From contig JAWLBB010000002.1 in assembly GCA_041395105.1 (NCBI GenBank), forward strand, positions 558,001 through 622,000: DNA of 64,000 nt, given 5' to 3'. The first letter of the stretch is position 1. Every line of letters starts with the position of its first letter. The notes beneath the pieces are model-generated. The model ran no database searches, had not been told where the DNA came from, and saw only the letters and a program-made list of their open reading frames with translations. Positions 52,541 to 60,842 of this stretch are shown piece after piece. Origin of the DNA: Opitutaceae bacterium. GTDB lineage: Bacteria > Verrucomicrobiota > Verrucomicrobiia > Opitutales > Opitutaceae. Both the position numbers and the translations under genes were made by a program.

Positions 52541-54655
52541 TCAAGGCACTTCGTAGACCTCGACCAATGTGATGCCCGTACCGTCACCGGGACTGTTGGC
52601 AACTGCGGTCAGGACACCGGAGGCGTTCGGGAAGACGAGCGCCGCGTCCTCCTTTCCCGGGAGCAGGGGAAACGCACTCACCTGGGCACCGGCTTCGTTG
52701 ACACGATCAGCCGCGACAGGATCGTCATCCCACGGCGCATTGGAGGCCAGAATTGTCCCATCCAGCCTCCTGAGTCTCAGAAGGGGATCCGCCAGGGTGC
52801 CGGCCAGTGCAAAGGGCGGCTCCCCCAGAGTCGGTCCCACCGCACGGATGAGAACATCAGTCGCCGTCCCGCCCTGGACCACATAGCCCAGGATGACCAC
52901 ACCTTCGCCTGATCCGACCCGGGCACGGGTCGACAGGTTGACCAACCGGGCGCCCGAGCCGGTCTCCATGTCGTAAACCTCGATCAGGACTTTTCCCACG
53001 GTTTCGGCCACGCCCCGGACGATGATCGTGTAGGGGCCCGGCGGCACCTGGGTGAGGACCGCCGCATCCCGGCTTCCAAGTTCCAGCGGAAAAGCGCCCG
53101 ATTCGGCAAAGGCCTCCTGCAACCGGACCGTTTCGTCGGGATCGCTCGACCAGTCATCGTTTGAGGCCAGCAGGGTTCCCCCGGGGGTGGTCAGGCGAAG
53201 CACGGGATCCTCGACCACTCCGGCTACACTGAAAGGCAATCCCGGTCCCACCGCCCGGATGAGCAATTGCTTGGCCCCGGCGCCCCCGACCACCAGGCCG
53301 GCGATCATCGCGTCACCCCGGGTGCCGGCAAAGGCGCGGGTCGAGAGATTGACCAGTCTTGATTCCGGAAGGGGCTCGCCACCCACGCTCAGGGCAACCG
53401 CATCACTCATCATGCTGCCGTTCGCGTTCGATACCCTGACCCGATAGGTGACTGCGTCCTCGACCGAGGCCGGACCCAATGACAGGTTCGGCGCGGATTG
53501 ACCGAACATTTCGACTCCGTCCCGAAACCATTGGTAGGCCAGCGGCGGCGATCCGGAAGCGACCACTCCAAAGCTGACCGCATCCCCGGGGGAGACCGCC
53601 GCCGCAACCGGCGGCATCACGATGGACGGCGGCAGGTCCAGGCGCGGGCGGATCGTTTGCAACTCATCACGCGTCAGGACCCGCGGGTGATGGTAGACTC
53701 GGGAAAGAAAATCCACGGGATTGACAATACCGTCCGTCGTGAAATCGCCGTTCCAGGTGCAGAACCAGGCCCAGTACGCACCCGTCCGGAACATCTCGTC
53801 GGGATCCGGAATCGAGCCGTTCTCCGACATGCCCACGATCTTGCGGCCATCCCGAAAGTCACGAAACCGCTGATACTCCGCGGCGAAGGGCGCGTGGGTC
53901 CCGGTCGGCGGGTAGGTATCCAGACTGATGATATCGACGTAATCATCGCCCGGATACCATGCCTCGAGCGCTCCGCTCTGGGCGGTCGGGTTGTAGCACC
54001 AGACCAGATTGGTCAACCCGTGCACCTCTACGAACCGATCAAACATGAAGACCCAGGCCTGCTTGAATGCCTCGGGCCCTTTGGCCCCCCACCAGAACCA
54101 GCCGCCGTTGCACTCGTGAAAGGGACGCCAGAGGACCGGCACTCCCGCGTCCCTGAGCTTCTTCAGTTCCTCGGCGACTTCGTCCATCTCCCGGATGAAT
54201 TCCTCATTGTCGCGAGTACCCGCCTTGAGCGCCTCGATCAGATTGAAATCCGTGCTGTTCGTATAAAATGCCTCCCGGGGACGGCCGGCAAACCAGTGAA
54301 AGCAGATGGTGACGATCCCGCCGGCCTCCGACCACTCGATGGCACGTTCGCCCACCCGCTGGGTGGTGTTGCGATCGTCGCTCATGAACATGAAGTCGAA
54401 CCCGCGAACGGCCGGGACCTGGCCGGTCTTGTCCAGAATGTAGGGGAACTCCGGATTGTTGCCCGTCCCGAACCAGTCGACCGTTTCCTGCTGGCCGGAA
54501 AGAACGTATTTCCCCCGGACGGACTCGAGGAAATCGAGGAGCGCGCCCACTTCGGGTATCGCATCCGGTGAGACCGGCGCATCAAGGGCCTTGGCCTGCG
54601 ACAGGCACACCCAAAGGAGTGCCCAATGGAGGCAAAAGCGCAGGGGTCCGTTCAT
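52541..54655 (-). CDS. Secreted GH26 beta-mannanase with Ig-like and repeated C-terminal domains
   Basis: A 704-residue protein with signal peptide MNGPLRFCLHWALLWVCLSQ...A; the start at 54655 overlaps the upstream gene's stop. The GH26 domain covers residues 28-340. Glu181 in LWRPFHECNGGWFWWG is the acid/base and Glu278 in VGMSENGSIPDPDEMF the nucleophile. An Ig-like domain (about 345-430, PPLAYQWFRDGVEMFGQSAP) follows. Then come two copies of a roughly 130-residue domain starting RLVNLSTRAFAGTRGDAMIA (near 438) and RLVNLSTRARVGSGEGVVIL (near 578), each with LLIRAVGP and ASNDDW/ASNAPW. These tails are frequent in secreted Opitutaceae proteins. The product cleaves internal beta-1,4-mannosidic bonds. 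Confidence 0.9.
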   Translation of the reverse strand: MNGPLRFCLHWALLWVCLSQAKALDAPVSPDAIPEVGALLDFLESVRGKYVLSGQQETVDWFGTGNNPEFPYILDKTGQVPAVRGFDFMFMSDDRNTTQRVGERAIEWSEAGGIVTICFHWFAGRPREAFYTNSTDFNLIEALKAGTRDNEEFIREMDEVAEELKKLRDAGVPVLWRPFHECNGGWFWWGAKGPEAFKQAWVFMFDRFVEVHGLTNLVWCYNPTAQSGALEAWYPGDDYVDIISLDTYPPTGTHAPFAAEYQRFRDFRDGRKIVGMSENGSIPDPDEMFRTGAYWAWFCTWNGDFTTDGIVNPVDFLSRVYHHPRVLTRDELQTIRPRLDLPPSIVMPPVAAAVSPGDAVSFGVVASGSPPLAYQWFRDGVEMFGQSAPNLSLGPASVEDAVTYRVRVSNANGSMMSDAVALSVGGEPLPESRLVNLSTRAFAGTRGDAMIAGLVVGGAGAKQLLIRAVGPGLPFSVAGVVEDPVLRLTTPGGTLLASNDDWSSDPDETVRLQEAFAESGAFPLELGSRDAAVLTQVPPGPYTIIVRGVAETVGKVLIEVYDMETGSGARLVNLSTRARVGSGEGVVILGYVVQGGTATDVLIRAVGPTLGEPPFALAGTLADPLLRLRRLDGTILASNAPWDDDPVAADRVNEAGAQVSAFPLLPGKEDAALVFPNASGVLTAVANSPGDGTGITLVEVYEVP

Positions 54656-56355
54656 TTCTGATCGACTCTCAATGATCCGAATCCCGGCACCGAAAGATCC
54701 CTCCACCAGAGAACGGACGGTTTGGTGTTTTCCGGTCGATCGTGATCCATCCAACCGACATTGAGGCGGATCATCTCCTCGCCCACCGGCAAAGGAAAAG
54801 CGAATTCCCCGACCAGACCCCCGGCTGTCGCACGAACCGCGATATCGGCCTCCTCCGTTCCGGCCACACCCTCGATCCTGATCCGACCCGAGGCGGTCTC
54901 GATATCCAGATAGAGCCGATCCTGAAGGACACCGCGTCGGGCCGAAACAAGGACGCGATCATCGAAAGTCTGCACCGCGATCAAGAGTCGATCTGCGTCC
55001 CGAGCGACCGCAAAGCGAAATCGACCGTCCTCGGGTCCATGCCAATCCCAATCCTCATAAATGAAAGAGGGATGACTGACCTCGGTAAAGTCCTGACCCT
55101 TCCAGTCGGAGAGATCGCCGTCGATTCGGATCGCACCGGTGATCATCTCGACCGAACCGACCCAATCGAGAAGGACCCTCTTGCGTGCGGGAAGCGTCAA
55201 ACGGCGTTCACCGATGGCGTAGGCTCCCGTCAGCTCCAGTTCCAAACCCGCTTCGTTCAGATCATGAATCGGGATGGCCGGCACCGCCAGAAGATCCACT
55301 TTGAAATCGAGCCAACCGGCGGGCGGAACCTGGATTGCCACATCTTCGGGCTCAAAGCGCAGGCCCGAAGGGGCGGCCAGATGTCCCGAAACCTCCAGGG
55401 GATAAGCCTGCGGATTGCTCAGATGGATGACCAGAGGAAGACGATCGAAAGCTTCGTCTTCATGAAGGACCGGGTCGACCCGCATCCAAAGGCCCTCCCG
55501 CAGCGAATCGACCGGTCCACGGGTTGTTTCGTCCACAATTCCATCCGAAAGAATTCCATCGAGCGCCAGAAGGGTCACGACCGGACCATCCGGTTTCATC
55601 GTGACCCAGGTGACATGGTCGAATTCCCCGAACTCCGGTCCCCTCAAGGCGCTGCCTCCTCCGGTCGTCGCGAGAACATAATGCGTCATCCCATGGCGCT
55701 CCGCCTTGAGGTAATTGTGGTGGTGACCGGTGAAAACGGTGTAGGAACGCCCAGCCAATGCCTCTTCGATCGGTCCGTAGCCAGCTTGATCCTCATAGAG
55801 CCAGAGAGGACGGTGGAAGAAGAGAAGTGTCCACCGCACATCGGGATGGGCGGCCAGGGCCTCAACGGCAAACCGGATCTGTTCGGGCCCGATTCCGCCG
55901 CCGGAAAGATCCTCGGTATGGAGGATGAGAAAAAGGACGTTCTCGTGGACAAAACAGTAGTAGGGATCGCCGCGCCTCTCCTTCCAGGCAGAAAGAAGCT
56001 CTCCATTGCTGATATCGTGATTTCCCGGAACAAAATAGAAAGGCATCCCGAGCCGGTTCACGATGGCTTCGAATTCCTCCCATTGCTCGTTCCAGACCCC
56101 CGGCTCCTGGGTATAGCCGTCGATGAGATCACCGACCGACAGAACAAAGTCCGGTTGCAGGCAGTTCACCTTATCGACGGCATCTTCGAAAACGCCCGGC
56201 CGCATTCCGCCGTTTCGATCAGCGAGGATGGCGAAGCGGAACGTTCCCTCGTCATCATCGGGCGGTTGACCGGTGACCGGAACGGCGGCGAACGCCGAGC
56301 CCCAAACCGCAACCAGAGTCGAAAAAAGGATAGTCGGACGCATCATGATCGTCAT
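54652..56355 (-). CDS. Secreted metallophosphoesterase with CBM9-like C-terminal domain
   Basis: A 567-residue protein with signal peptide (MRPTILFSTLVAVWGSAFAA after a possible upstream MTIM). The calcineurin-like domain covers residues 35-260: FAILADRNGG in place of the usual DxH metal motif, VLSVGDLIDGY, FVPGNHDISN and FTGHHHNY. The D-R-N variant recurs in environmental homologues. The C-terminal 170 residues (GAIRIDGDLSDWKGQDFTEV, RFAVARDADRLLIAVQTFDD, FAFPLPVGEEMIRLNVGWMD) resemble the family 9 carbohydrate-binding fold. The gene overlaps the GH26 mannanase gene by four bases and abuts the regulator gene, so all three are probably one transcript. Its substrate is unknown; a phosphorylated glycan is one possibility. 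Confidence 0.82.
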   Translation of the reverse strand: MTIMMRPTILFSTLVAVWGSAFAAVPVTGQPPDDDEGTFRFAILADRNGGMRPGVFEDAVDKVNCLQPDFVLSVGDLIDGYTQEPGVWNEQWEEFEAIVNRLGMPFYFVPGNHDISNGELLSAWKERRGDPYYCFVHENVLFLILHTEDLSGGGIGPEQIRFAVEALAAHPDVRWTLLFFHRPLWLYEDQAGYGPIEEALAGRSYTVFTGHHHNYLKAERHGMTHYVLATTGGGSALRGPEFGEFDHVTWVTMKPDGPVVTLLALDGILSDGIVDETTRGPVDSLREGLWMRVDPVLHEDEAFDRLPLVIHLSNPQAYPLEVSGHLAAPSGLRFEPEDVAIQVPPAGWLDFKVDLLAVPAIPIHDLNEAGLELELTGAYAIGERRLTLPARKRVLLDWVGSVEMITGAIRIDGDLSDWKGQDFTEVSHPSFIYEDWDWHGPEDGRFRFAVARDADRLLIAVQTFDDRVLVSARRGVLQDRLYLDIETASGRIRIEGVAGTEEADIAVRATAGGLVGEFAFPLPVGEEMIRLNVGWMDHDRPENTKPSVLWWRDLSVPGFGSLRVDQK

Positions 56356-57516
56356 TCAATCTCCCGATTTCATCCGGATTCGGTAGGCGCCCGGCGATAC
56401 GCCGACCAGGCGCTTGAAGACAACCGACATGTACTCGATGTGCTCGAAGCCGGTCAGGTCGGCAATCCGCTTCAGCGGGAAATCCGTCTCGAACAGAAGC
56501 TGCTTCATCCGCGCCACCTGGACCCGGCGGATTTCCGCCTGGGGGGAACGCCCGATATAACGCCGGAAGCGCTTCTCGAGCTGGCTCCGCGAAGCCGCCG
56601 CATGCGCCACCACCTCGTCGACGCTCAGGCCGAGGCAGGCGCGCTCGCGGATGTAGCTGAGCGCCTTGGCCACATTGCGGTCGTCGATGGCCAGCACGTC
56701 CGTCGATTGCCTCGTCACGATGCCGACCGGCTCGATCCGCTCGTCGAGATCAGTCAGATCCGCACCTGAAAGAATCGCAGCCATCACTTCCGCCGCCCGA
56801 TAACCCGAGTGGAAGGGGTGGGTGGCCACGCTGGAAAGGGGCGGATAAGGCAATTCGCACCGGTGGGTCTCGTTGTTGGCCCCGAGAACGGCCACCTCCT
56901 CTGGAATGAGCAGATCCGCTGCCTGCACCGCGTTCACGACCTGCTGGGCGCGCAGATCGTTGCAGGCCATGACTGCCAGTGGGTGACGAATCCCCCGCAA
57001 CCATTCAACCAGGCGAAGATTCTCTCCGTGATCCCAGGCCGGTGTCGTCTGCCCCGGCCAATCGGTCTCAAAGTCAAGCGGCTCCAGTCCGCCGAGCCGG
57101 ACGGCCTCGACAAAACCGTCCCGCCGCTCGCAGGACCACCCTTCGTTGCCAAATCCGCAGAATCCCATTCGCTGGTAGCCCCGTTCGAGAAAATGCTCTC
57201 CTCCCAGGTGGCCGATGGTCCGATTGTCGGGCCGGATCTTCGGCACGCCCGGGAACCGGGGGATATCGTTGAGATCCACCAGAGGAAGGCCGAGGTCCCG
57301 GCAGGCTCCAGCCAGCTTCGAAGTGGTGTGCCGGCTGATCACGCCGTCCCAAGGCTGATCCTTGAGCCAGTCCATGTCCGATTCGGCCCGACCCTGGTCA
57401 TCGAGGAAGATATCCCAATGCACATGCGATCGGGAATACTTGGATACGCCGTCCAGCATCGGGCCGCATTCCTCGAACCGGGTCATGAAAACACAGAGAA
57501 TCCGGGGGCGAATCAT
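56356..57516 (-). CDS. XylR-like regulator: LacI-type sensor fused to AraC-type DNA-binding domain
   Basis: A 386-residue transcription factor. Residues 1-275 form a periplasmic-binding-protein-like sugar sensor (DGVISRHTTSKLAGACRDLG, VDLNDIPRFPGVPKIRPDNR, GEHFLERGYQRMGFCGFGNE, GANNETHRCELPYPPLSSVA), as in E. coli XylR. Residues about 285-386 are two AraC helix-turn-helix motifs (LGLSVDEVVAHAAASRSQLE and FPLKRIADLTGFEHIEYMSV). Such hybrids activate sugar genes when the sugar binds. The stop codon is directly followed by the metallophosphoesterase start. It most likely controls the mannanase, phosphoesterase and GH130 genes; the inducer would be a manno-oligosaccharide or mannose, by context only. 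Confidence 0.88.
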   Translation of the reverse strand: MIRPRILCVFMTRFEECGPMLDGVSKYSRSHVHWDIFLDDQGRAESDMDWLKDQPWDGVISRHTTSKLAGACRDLGLPLVDLNDIPRFPGVPKIRPDNRTIGHLGGEHFLERGYQRMGFCGFGNEGWSCERRDGFVEAVRLGGLEPLDFETDWPGQTTPAWDHGENLRLVEWLRGIRHPLAVMACNDLRAQQVVNAVQAADLLIPEEVAVLGANNETHRCELPYPPLSSVATHPFHSGYRAAEVMAAILSGADLTDLDERIEPVGIVTRQSTDVLAIDDRNVAKALSYIRERACLGLSVDEVVAHAAASRSQLEKRFRRYIGRSPQAEIRRVQVARMKQLLFETDFPLKRIADLTGFEHIEYMSVVFKRLVGVSPGAYRIRMKSGD

Positions 57517-57534
57517 GGCATCTCCCTTCCCCCC

Positions 57535-57726
57535 TCAGACCTTTCCGCGGATGCCCTCAGGCTGCCCGCGTATTTCCACCATGCGACCATGGGCCAACGG
57601 GTATCGCCTGACGAGGATGAAGGCAATTGGGATCCCCATGATCGGACTGGGGAACAGCGCCGGCCCGTCGCCGCCGTGGGCCGGGGCGGCTGTGGCCGCT
57701 CCAACCGGATCTCGAGTGTCACACAT
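57535..57726 (-). pseudogene. Possible C-terminal remnant of an MFS/GPH sugar transporter
   Basis: The minus-strand frame ends with PIMGIPIAFILVRRYPLAHG then RMVEIRGQPEGIRGKV and a stop. A last membrane helix running into a YPL-x-RMxEIRxxLExRRG tail is how sugar transporters of the glycoside-pentoside-hexuronide type end. The preceding 28 residues are low-complexity and unlike a transporter, and no earlier helices are found in any frame. It lies between the XylR-like gene and the GH130 gene, where a manno-oligosaccharide transporter would be expected. The similarity is recalled, not searched. Confidence 0.3.
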
Positions 57727-57755
57727 GGAATTCAGGCCGAATCTGCCGATCGGGC

Positions 57756-58739
57756 TCAGACCGGATGGGCCAGAATGAAGTCAACCAATTCGTCCGCCTT
57801 CCCGAAGCAGAGAGCGGTGAAGGTGTCCGCGGCCCCGTAGTAGATGGCGATCCGTCCGCTCGGGGCGTCACAGAGACAACCGACCGGGAAACACACACTG
57901 GCCACGAAACCCTGCAGTTCATAGGCGGCCTCAGGGGTGAGCAGCGCCTGGTTGAGACGGGCCCGCACCTTCCAGGGTTGCTCCAGGTCGAGCAGGGCTG
58001 CGCCGATCGAATAGCTGAATCCGTTGCAGGTGCCGGTGACTCCATGGTAAAAGAGGAGCCAGCCTTCGCTCGTTTCAACCGGCGACGGGCCCGCCCCGAT
58101 CTTGGTCGAATCCCACCAGCGGGGACCCCGGCTCATCATGTGCCGGTGCCGACCCCAGTAGACCATGTCGGGACTCTCGCTGACGAAGATATCACCGAAC
58201 GGGGTGTGACCGGTATCGCTGGGCCGGCTCATCATGAGGTATTTTCCCCCGATCTTCCGTGGGAAGAGAACCCCGTTCCGATTGTAGGGAAGGAAGGCAT
58301 TCTCCAATTGCTCGAAGGTCACGAAGTCCCGGGTCCGGGCCATGCCGATGGTCGGCCCGTGGTAGCCGTTGCACCAGGTCACATAGTACCAATCCTCGAT
58401 CAGGGTGACCCGCGGATCATACCCATACTCGTGACGCTTCACCTCGGGGTCGGCACATTGGAAATCAATCGGCTTGGGCTCGAAGGTCCATTTCAACCCG
58501 TCCGGGCTGCGCCCGGCGTGCAGATGCGGCATCCGGTCCATCCCCTCCGTCCGGAAAACGCCGGCGAAGGCACCCTCAAATGTGACGACCGCACTGTTGT
58601 AGATGCCGGTCACGCGCGGGAGGGGACGGCGGCCGACGACAGGATTGGCGCTGTAACGCCAGAGCAGGTCTTCGTTGCCGGAAGGGCGGTCCTCCCAAGG
58701 CATATTGCGGATGGCGGGGCCTTCGATTTTGAGTTTCAT
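57756..58739 (-). CDS. GH130-family mannoside phosphorylase
   Basis: A 327-residue cytoplasmic protein; the start at 58739 (MKLKIEGPAIRNMPWEDRPS) is the family norm. It is a five-bladed propeller glycosidase. NPVVGRRPLPRVTGIYNSAV opens blade 1, Asp108 in YGYDPRVT is the expected proton donor, and GAGPSPVETSEGWLLFYHGV and CFPVGCLCDAPSGRIAIYYG carry phosphate and sugar contacts. GH130 enzymes phosphorolyse beta-1,4-mannosyl linkages to mannose 1-phosphate, saving ATP. It fits downstream of GH26 mannanase action. A hydrolytic or beta-1,2-specific member cannot be ruled out. It is transcribed leftward toward the regulator gene. Confidence 0.85.
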   Translation of the reverse strand: MKLKIEGPAIRNMPWEDRPSGNEDLLWRYSANPVVGRRPLPRVTGIYNSAVVTFEGAFAGVFRTEGMDRMPHLHAGRSPDGLKWTFEPKPIDFQCADPEVKRHEYGYDPRVTLIEDWYYVTWCNGYHGPTIGMARTRDFVTFEQLENAFLPYNRNGVLFPRKIGGKYLMMSRPSDTGHTPFGDIFVSESPDMVYWGRHRHMMSRGPRWWDSTKIGAGPSPVETSEGWLLFYHGVTGTCNGFSYSIGAALLDLEQPWKVRARLNQALLTPEAAYELQGFVASVCFPVGCLCDAPSGRIAIYYGAADTFTALCFGKADELVDFILAHPV

Positions 58740-58920
58740 GGACAACCTTGATTGGGGAGGGATTTGCTGGACGACCACCGTGCGATCATGACGGACTTCC
58801 CGACCCGGGTCGAGGTGACTCTTCGTTTTGGAATTAAGCTATTTTGCCACAGAGGAGGACAGATCGAAGAATCTCCGGTGGAGCGAGAAAGAATCCCGAG
58901 ACCCTTCAGAACTTTCCCGC

Positions 58921-58950
58921 TTGACTTCCACCCTGCCCTGCCGATTTAAA
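58921..58950 (+). promoter_or_regulatory. Candidate promoter of the ilv leader-ilvBN operon
   Basis: TTGACT (58921-58926) and ATTTAA (58944-58949) are 17 bases apart, close to the sigma-70 consensus. Transcription would begin near 58957, about 25 bases before the leader peptide ATG at 58982. The rest of 58740-58920 must hold the GH130 promoter; an AT-rich stretch lies at 58829-58850. Confidence 0.5.
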
Positions 58951-58981
58951 CCCGGTCAGAAACCCACCGCCGATTCTCCCG

Positions 58982-59083
58982 ATGACTTTCAATCACACCC
59001 GCGCCCGCACGCTATCCGACCTTCTCGTGGTGGTCGTAGCCGTCGTCGTCGTCGTCGGGCTCAGGGAGCCGCCGCGGGTGTAA
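58982..59083 (+). CDS. ivbL: Valine-rich leader peptide of the ilvBN operon (IvbL-like)
   Basis: A 33-residue peptide, MTFNHTRARTLSDLLVVVVA followed by VVVVVGLREPPRV. Nine of the ten residues 16-25 are Val, preceded by two Leu. E. coli IvbL (32 residues) has the same form, with a run of Val after a Leu-containing start and a glycine after the run. It lies 67 bases before ilvB and is followed by an intrinsic terminator. When charged tRNA-Val or tRNA-Leu is scarce the ribosome should stall in the run and prevent the terminator from forming, allowing ilvBN expression. The peptide itself probably has no other function. Confidence 0.88.
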   Translation: MTFNHTRARTLSDLLVVVVAVVVVVGLREPPRV

Positions 59084-59110
59084 AGAGGTTATTCCACGAA
59101 CCAATTTTCC

Positions 59111-59150
59111 AAACCCCCGTCGGCCAGACCGACGGGGGTTTTTTCTTTTT
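59111..59150 (+). terminator. Attenuator terminator directly before ilvB
   Basis: AAACCCCCGTCGG (59111-59123) pairs with CCGACGGGGGTTT (59129-59141) around a CCAGA loop, a 13-bp stem followed by TTTCTTTTT. The T-run ends at the base before the ilvB ATG. The only Shine-Dalgarno-like G-run (59134-59138) is inside the right arm, so hairpin formation could block both transcription and translation. Confidence 0.85.
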
Positions 59151-60842
59151 ATGAAAACGACCGGAGCAGAAATCGTCATCACCCTTCTCGAGAGACAAGG
59201 GATTCACACCATCGCGGGCCTTCCCGGGGGAGCGAATCTGCCTCTCTACGACGCCCTCGGACGGAGCGGGCAGATCCGCCATGTGCTCGCCCGCCATGAA
59301 CAGGGGGCCGGCTTTATCGCCCAGGGCATGGCGCGGGCCAGCGGCGAGACCGCCGTCTGTTTCGCCACCTCCGGGCCGGGTGCGACCAATATCATGACCG
59401 CCCTGGCGGATGCCAAACTCGATTCCATTCCAATCGTCTGCATCACCGGCCAGGTGCCCACGTCTCTGATCGGCACGGACGCCTTCCAGGAAATCGACAC
59501 CTATGGGATGAGCCTCCCGGCCACCAAGCACAACTACCTCGTTCGCTCCGCCCGGGAATTGCTAGAGGTCATTCCCGAAGCGTTTCGACTGGCTGCCTCA
59601 GGCCGTCCGGGTCCGGTCCTGATCGACGTGCCCAAGGATGTTCAGCTCGAGTCGATCGAAGTGTCCGCGTGGCCCGAACCCGGGCAGAGGGTATCGCCCG
59701 GGGCGCCGACAACCGATGCGATCATTGAGGCCGCCCGGCTGATCGCCGAATCCCGAACCCCCATTCTCTACCTGGGCGGCGGCATCATCCATTCGAACGC
59801 GGCCGGCGCGGCCCGACGCCTGGCCGAAAAGGCAGACCTGCCGGTGACCCAGACCCTGATGGCTCTCGGTGCCTTCCCCCACGATCACCCGCTTTCGCTC
59901 GGCATGCTCGGCATGCATGCGGCCCGCTTCACCCACCTCGCCCTCGAGGAATGCGATCTCCTGATCGCGGCTGGAGCCCGCTTCGATGACCGGGCGACTG
60001 GTCGCCTGGCCACCTTTTGCCCCCGAGCCAAGGTCATCCACATCGACATCGACCCGAGCGAGATCCACAAACTCCGCCGAGCCGAAGTGGCGATCGAGGG
60101 CGATGTCGGCCTTGTCCTCGAAGCGATTGCCGACCTCCTTCCGGTCACGACCCGTCCGGACTGGCGACAGTCGATCGCCGGGATGAAGGCATCGAGTCCC
60201 CCGGCCTGGCAATTCGACGATCTCGACCCCGGGTCGCCCTATGCCTTGATCCGCTCCGTCGCGGCCCTGACCGATGATGAAACGGTTGTCACGACCGATG
60301 TGGGTCAGCACCAGATGTGGGTGGCGCAGGCCTATCCCTTCCGCCAGCCGCGCCGCTGGCTGACCTCGGGCGGGCTCGGAACGATGGGCTTCGGGTTGCC
60401 TGCGGCCATCGGGGCCGCCCTGGCCGAGCCCGGGCGCCCCGTCATCTGCTTCAGCGGAGACGGCAGCTTTCTCATGAACAACCAGGAACTCGCCACCGCG
60501 GCCGAGTGGAATCTCCCGGTCAAAATCGTCCTTTTCAACAACCAGGGACTCGGGCTTGTCCACCAGCAGCAACACCTCTTCTACGGACGCCGCTTCCAGG
60601 CCTCCCTTTTCCAGAACAGAGTCGACTTTCCCGCCCTCGCCCGGGCCTTCGGAGTCCGGGCCCTCGATCTGGCCACAACCCCCGATCCGTGGGACCGGAT
60701 TGCGGAGGAATTCCTGACTCCGGGTCCCTGCCTGATCCACGTGCCGATGAATATTGAGAACCGCGTCTTCCCGATGGTTCCTCCAGGCGGCGCCAACAAG
60801 GACACCATTGAGAACGAAAGCCATGCCCTCGCCCACAACTGA
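59151..60842 (+). CDS. ilvB: Acetolactate synthase large subunit, AHAS I type
   Basis: A 563-residue ThDP enzyme (E. coli IlvB is 562). MKTTGAEIVITLLERQGIHT is the family start. The catalytic Glu50 is in ILARHEQGAGF-type context (VLARHEQGAGFIAQGMARAS). GTDAFQEIDTYGMSLPATKH and TTDVGQHQMWVAQAYPF follow. The ThDP motif GDGSFLMNNQE lies near residue 438 and the C-terminus carries FPMVPPGGANKDTIE. Segments such as DSIPIVCITGQVP, LGLVHQQQHLFY and the PMVPPGGAN end are those of enterobacterial IlvB rather than IlvI or IlvG. It makes acetolactate or acetohydroxybutyrate for Val, Leu and Ile synthesis. It overlaps ilvN by 20 bases and is controlled by the leader upstream. Confidence 0.94.
   Translation: MKTTGAEIVITLLERQGIHTIAGLPGGANLPLYDALGRSGQIRHVLARHEQGAGFIAQGMARASGETAVCFATSGPGATNIMTALADAKLDSIPIVCITGQVPTSLIGTDAFQEIDTYGMSLPATKHNYLVRSARELLEVIPEAFRLAASGRPGPVLIDVPKDVQLESIEVSAWPEPGQRVSPGAPTTDAIIEAARLIAESRTPILYLGGGIIHSNAAGAARRLAEKADLPVTQTLMALGAFPHDHPLSLGMLGMHAARFTHLALEECDLLIAAGARFDDRATGRLATFCPRAKVIHIDIDPSEIHKLRRAEVAIEGDVGLVLEAIADLLPVTTRPDWRQSIAGMKASSPPAWQFDDLDPGSPYALIRSVAALTDDETVVTTDVGQHQMWVAQAYPFRQPRRWLTSGGLGTMGFGLPAAIGAALAEPGRPVICFSGDGSFLMNNQELATAAEWNLPVKIVLFNNQGLGLVHQQQHLFYGRRFQASLFQNRVDFPALARAFGVRALDLATTPDPWDRIAEEFLTPGPCLIHVPMNIENRVFPMVPPGGANKDTIENESHALAHN

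Noticed and set aside
54742..56769. 675-codon plus-strand frame opposite the metallophosphoesterase
   Set aside because: The minus strand carries GDLIDG, GNHD and GHHHN motifs and overlaps its neighbours; the plus strand carries nothing recognisable.
59111..59150. Terminator as the end of an upstream gene rather than an attenuator
   Set aside because: The only upstream transcript in this direction is the valine-rich leader, and the hairpin abuts ilvB, which fits attenuation.
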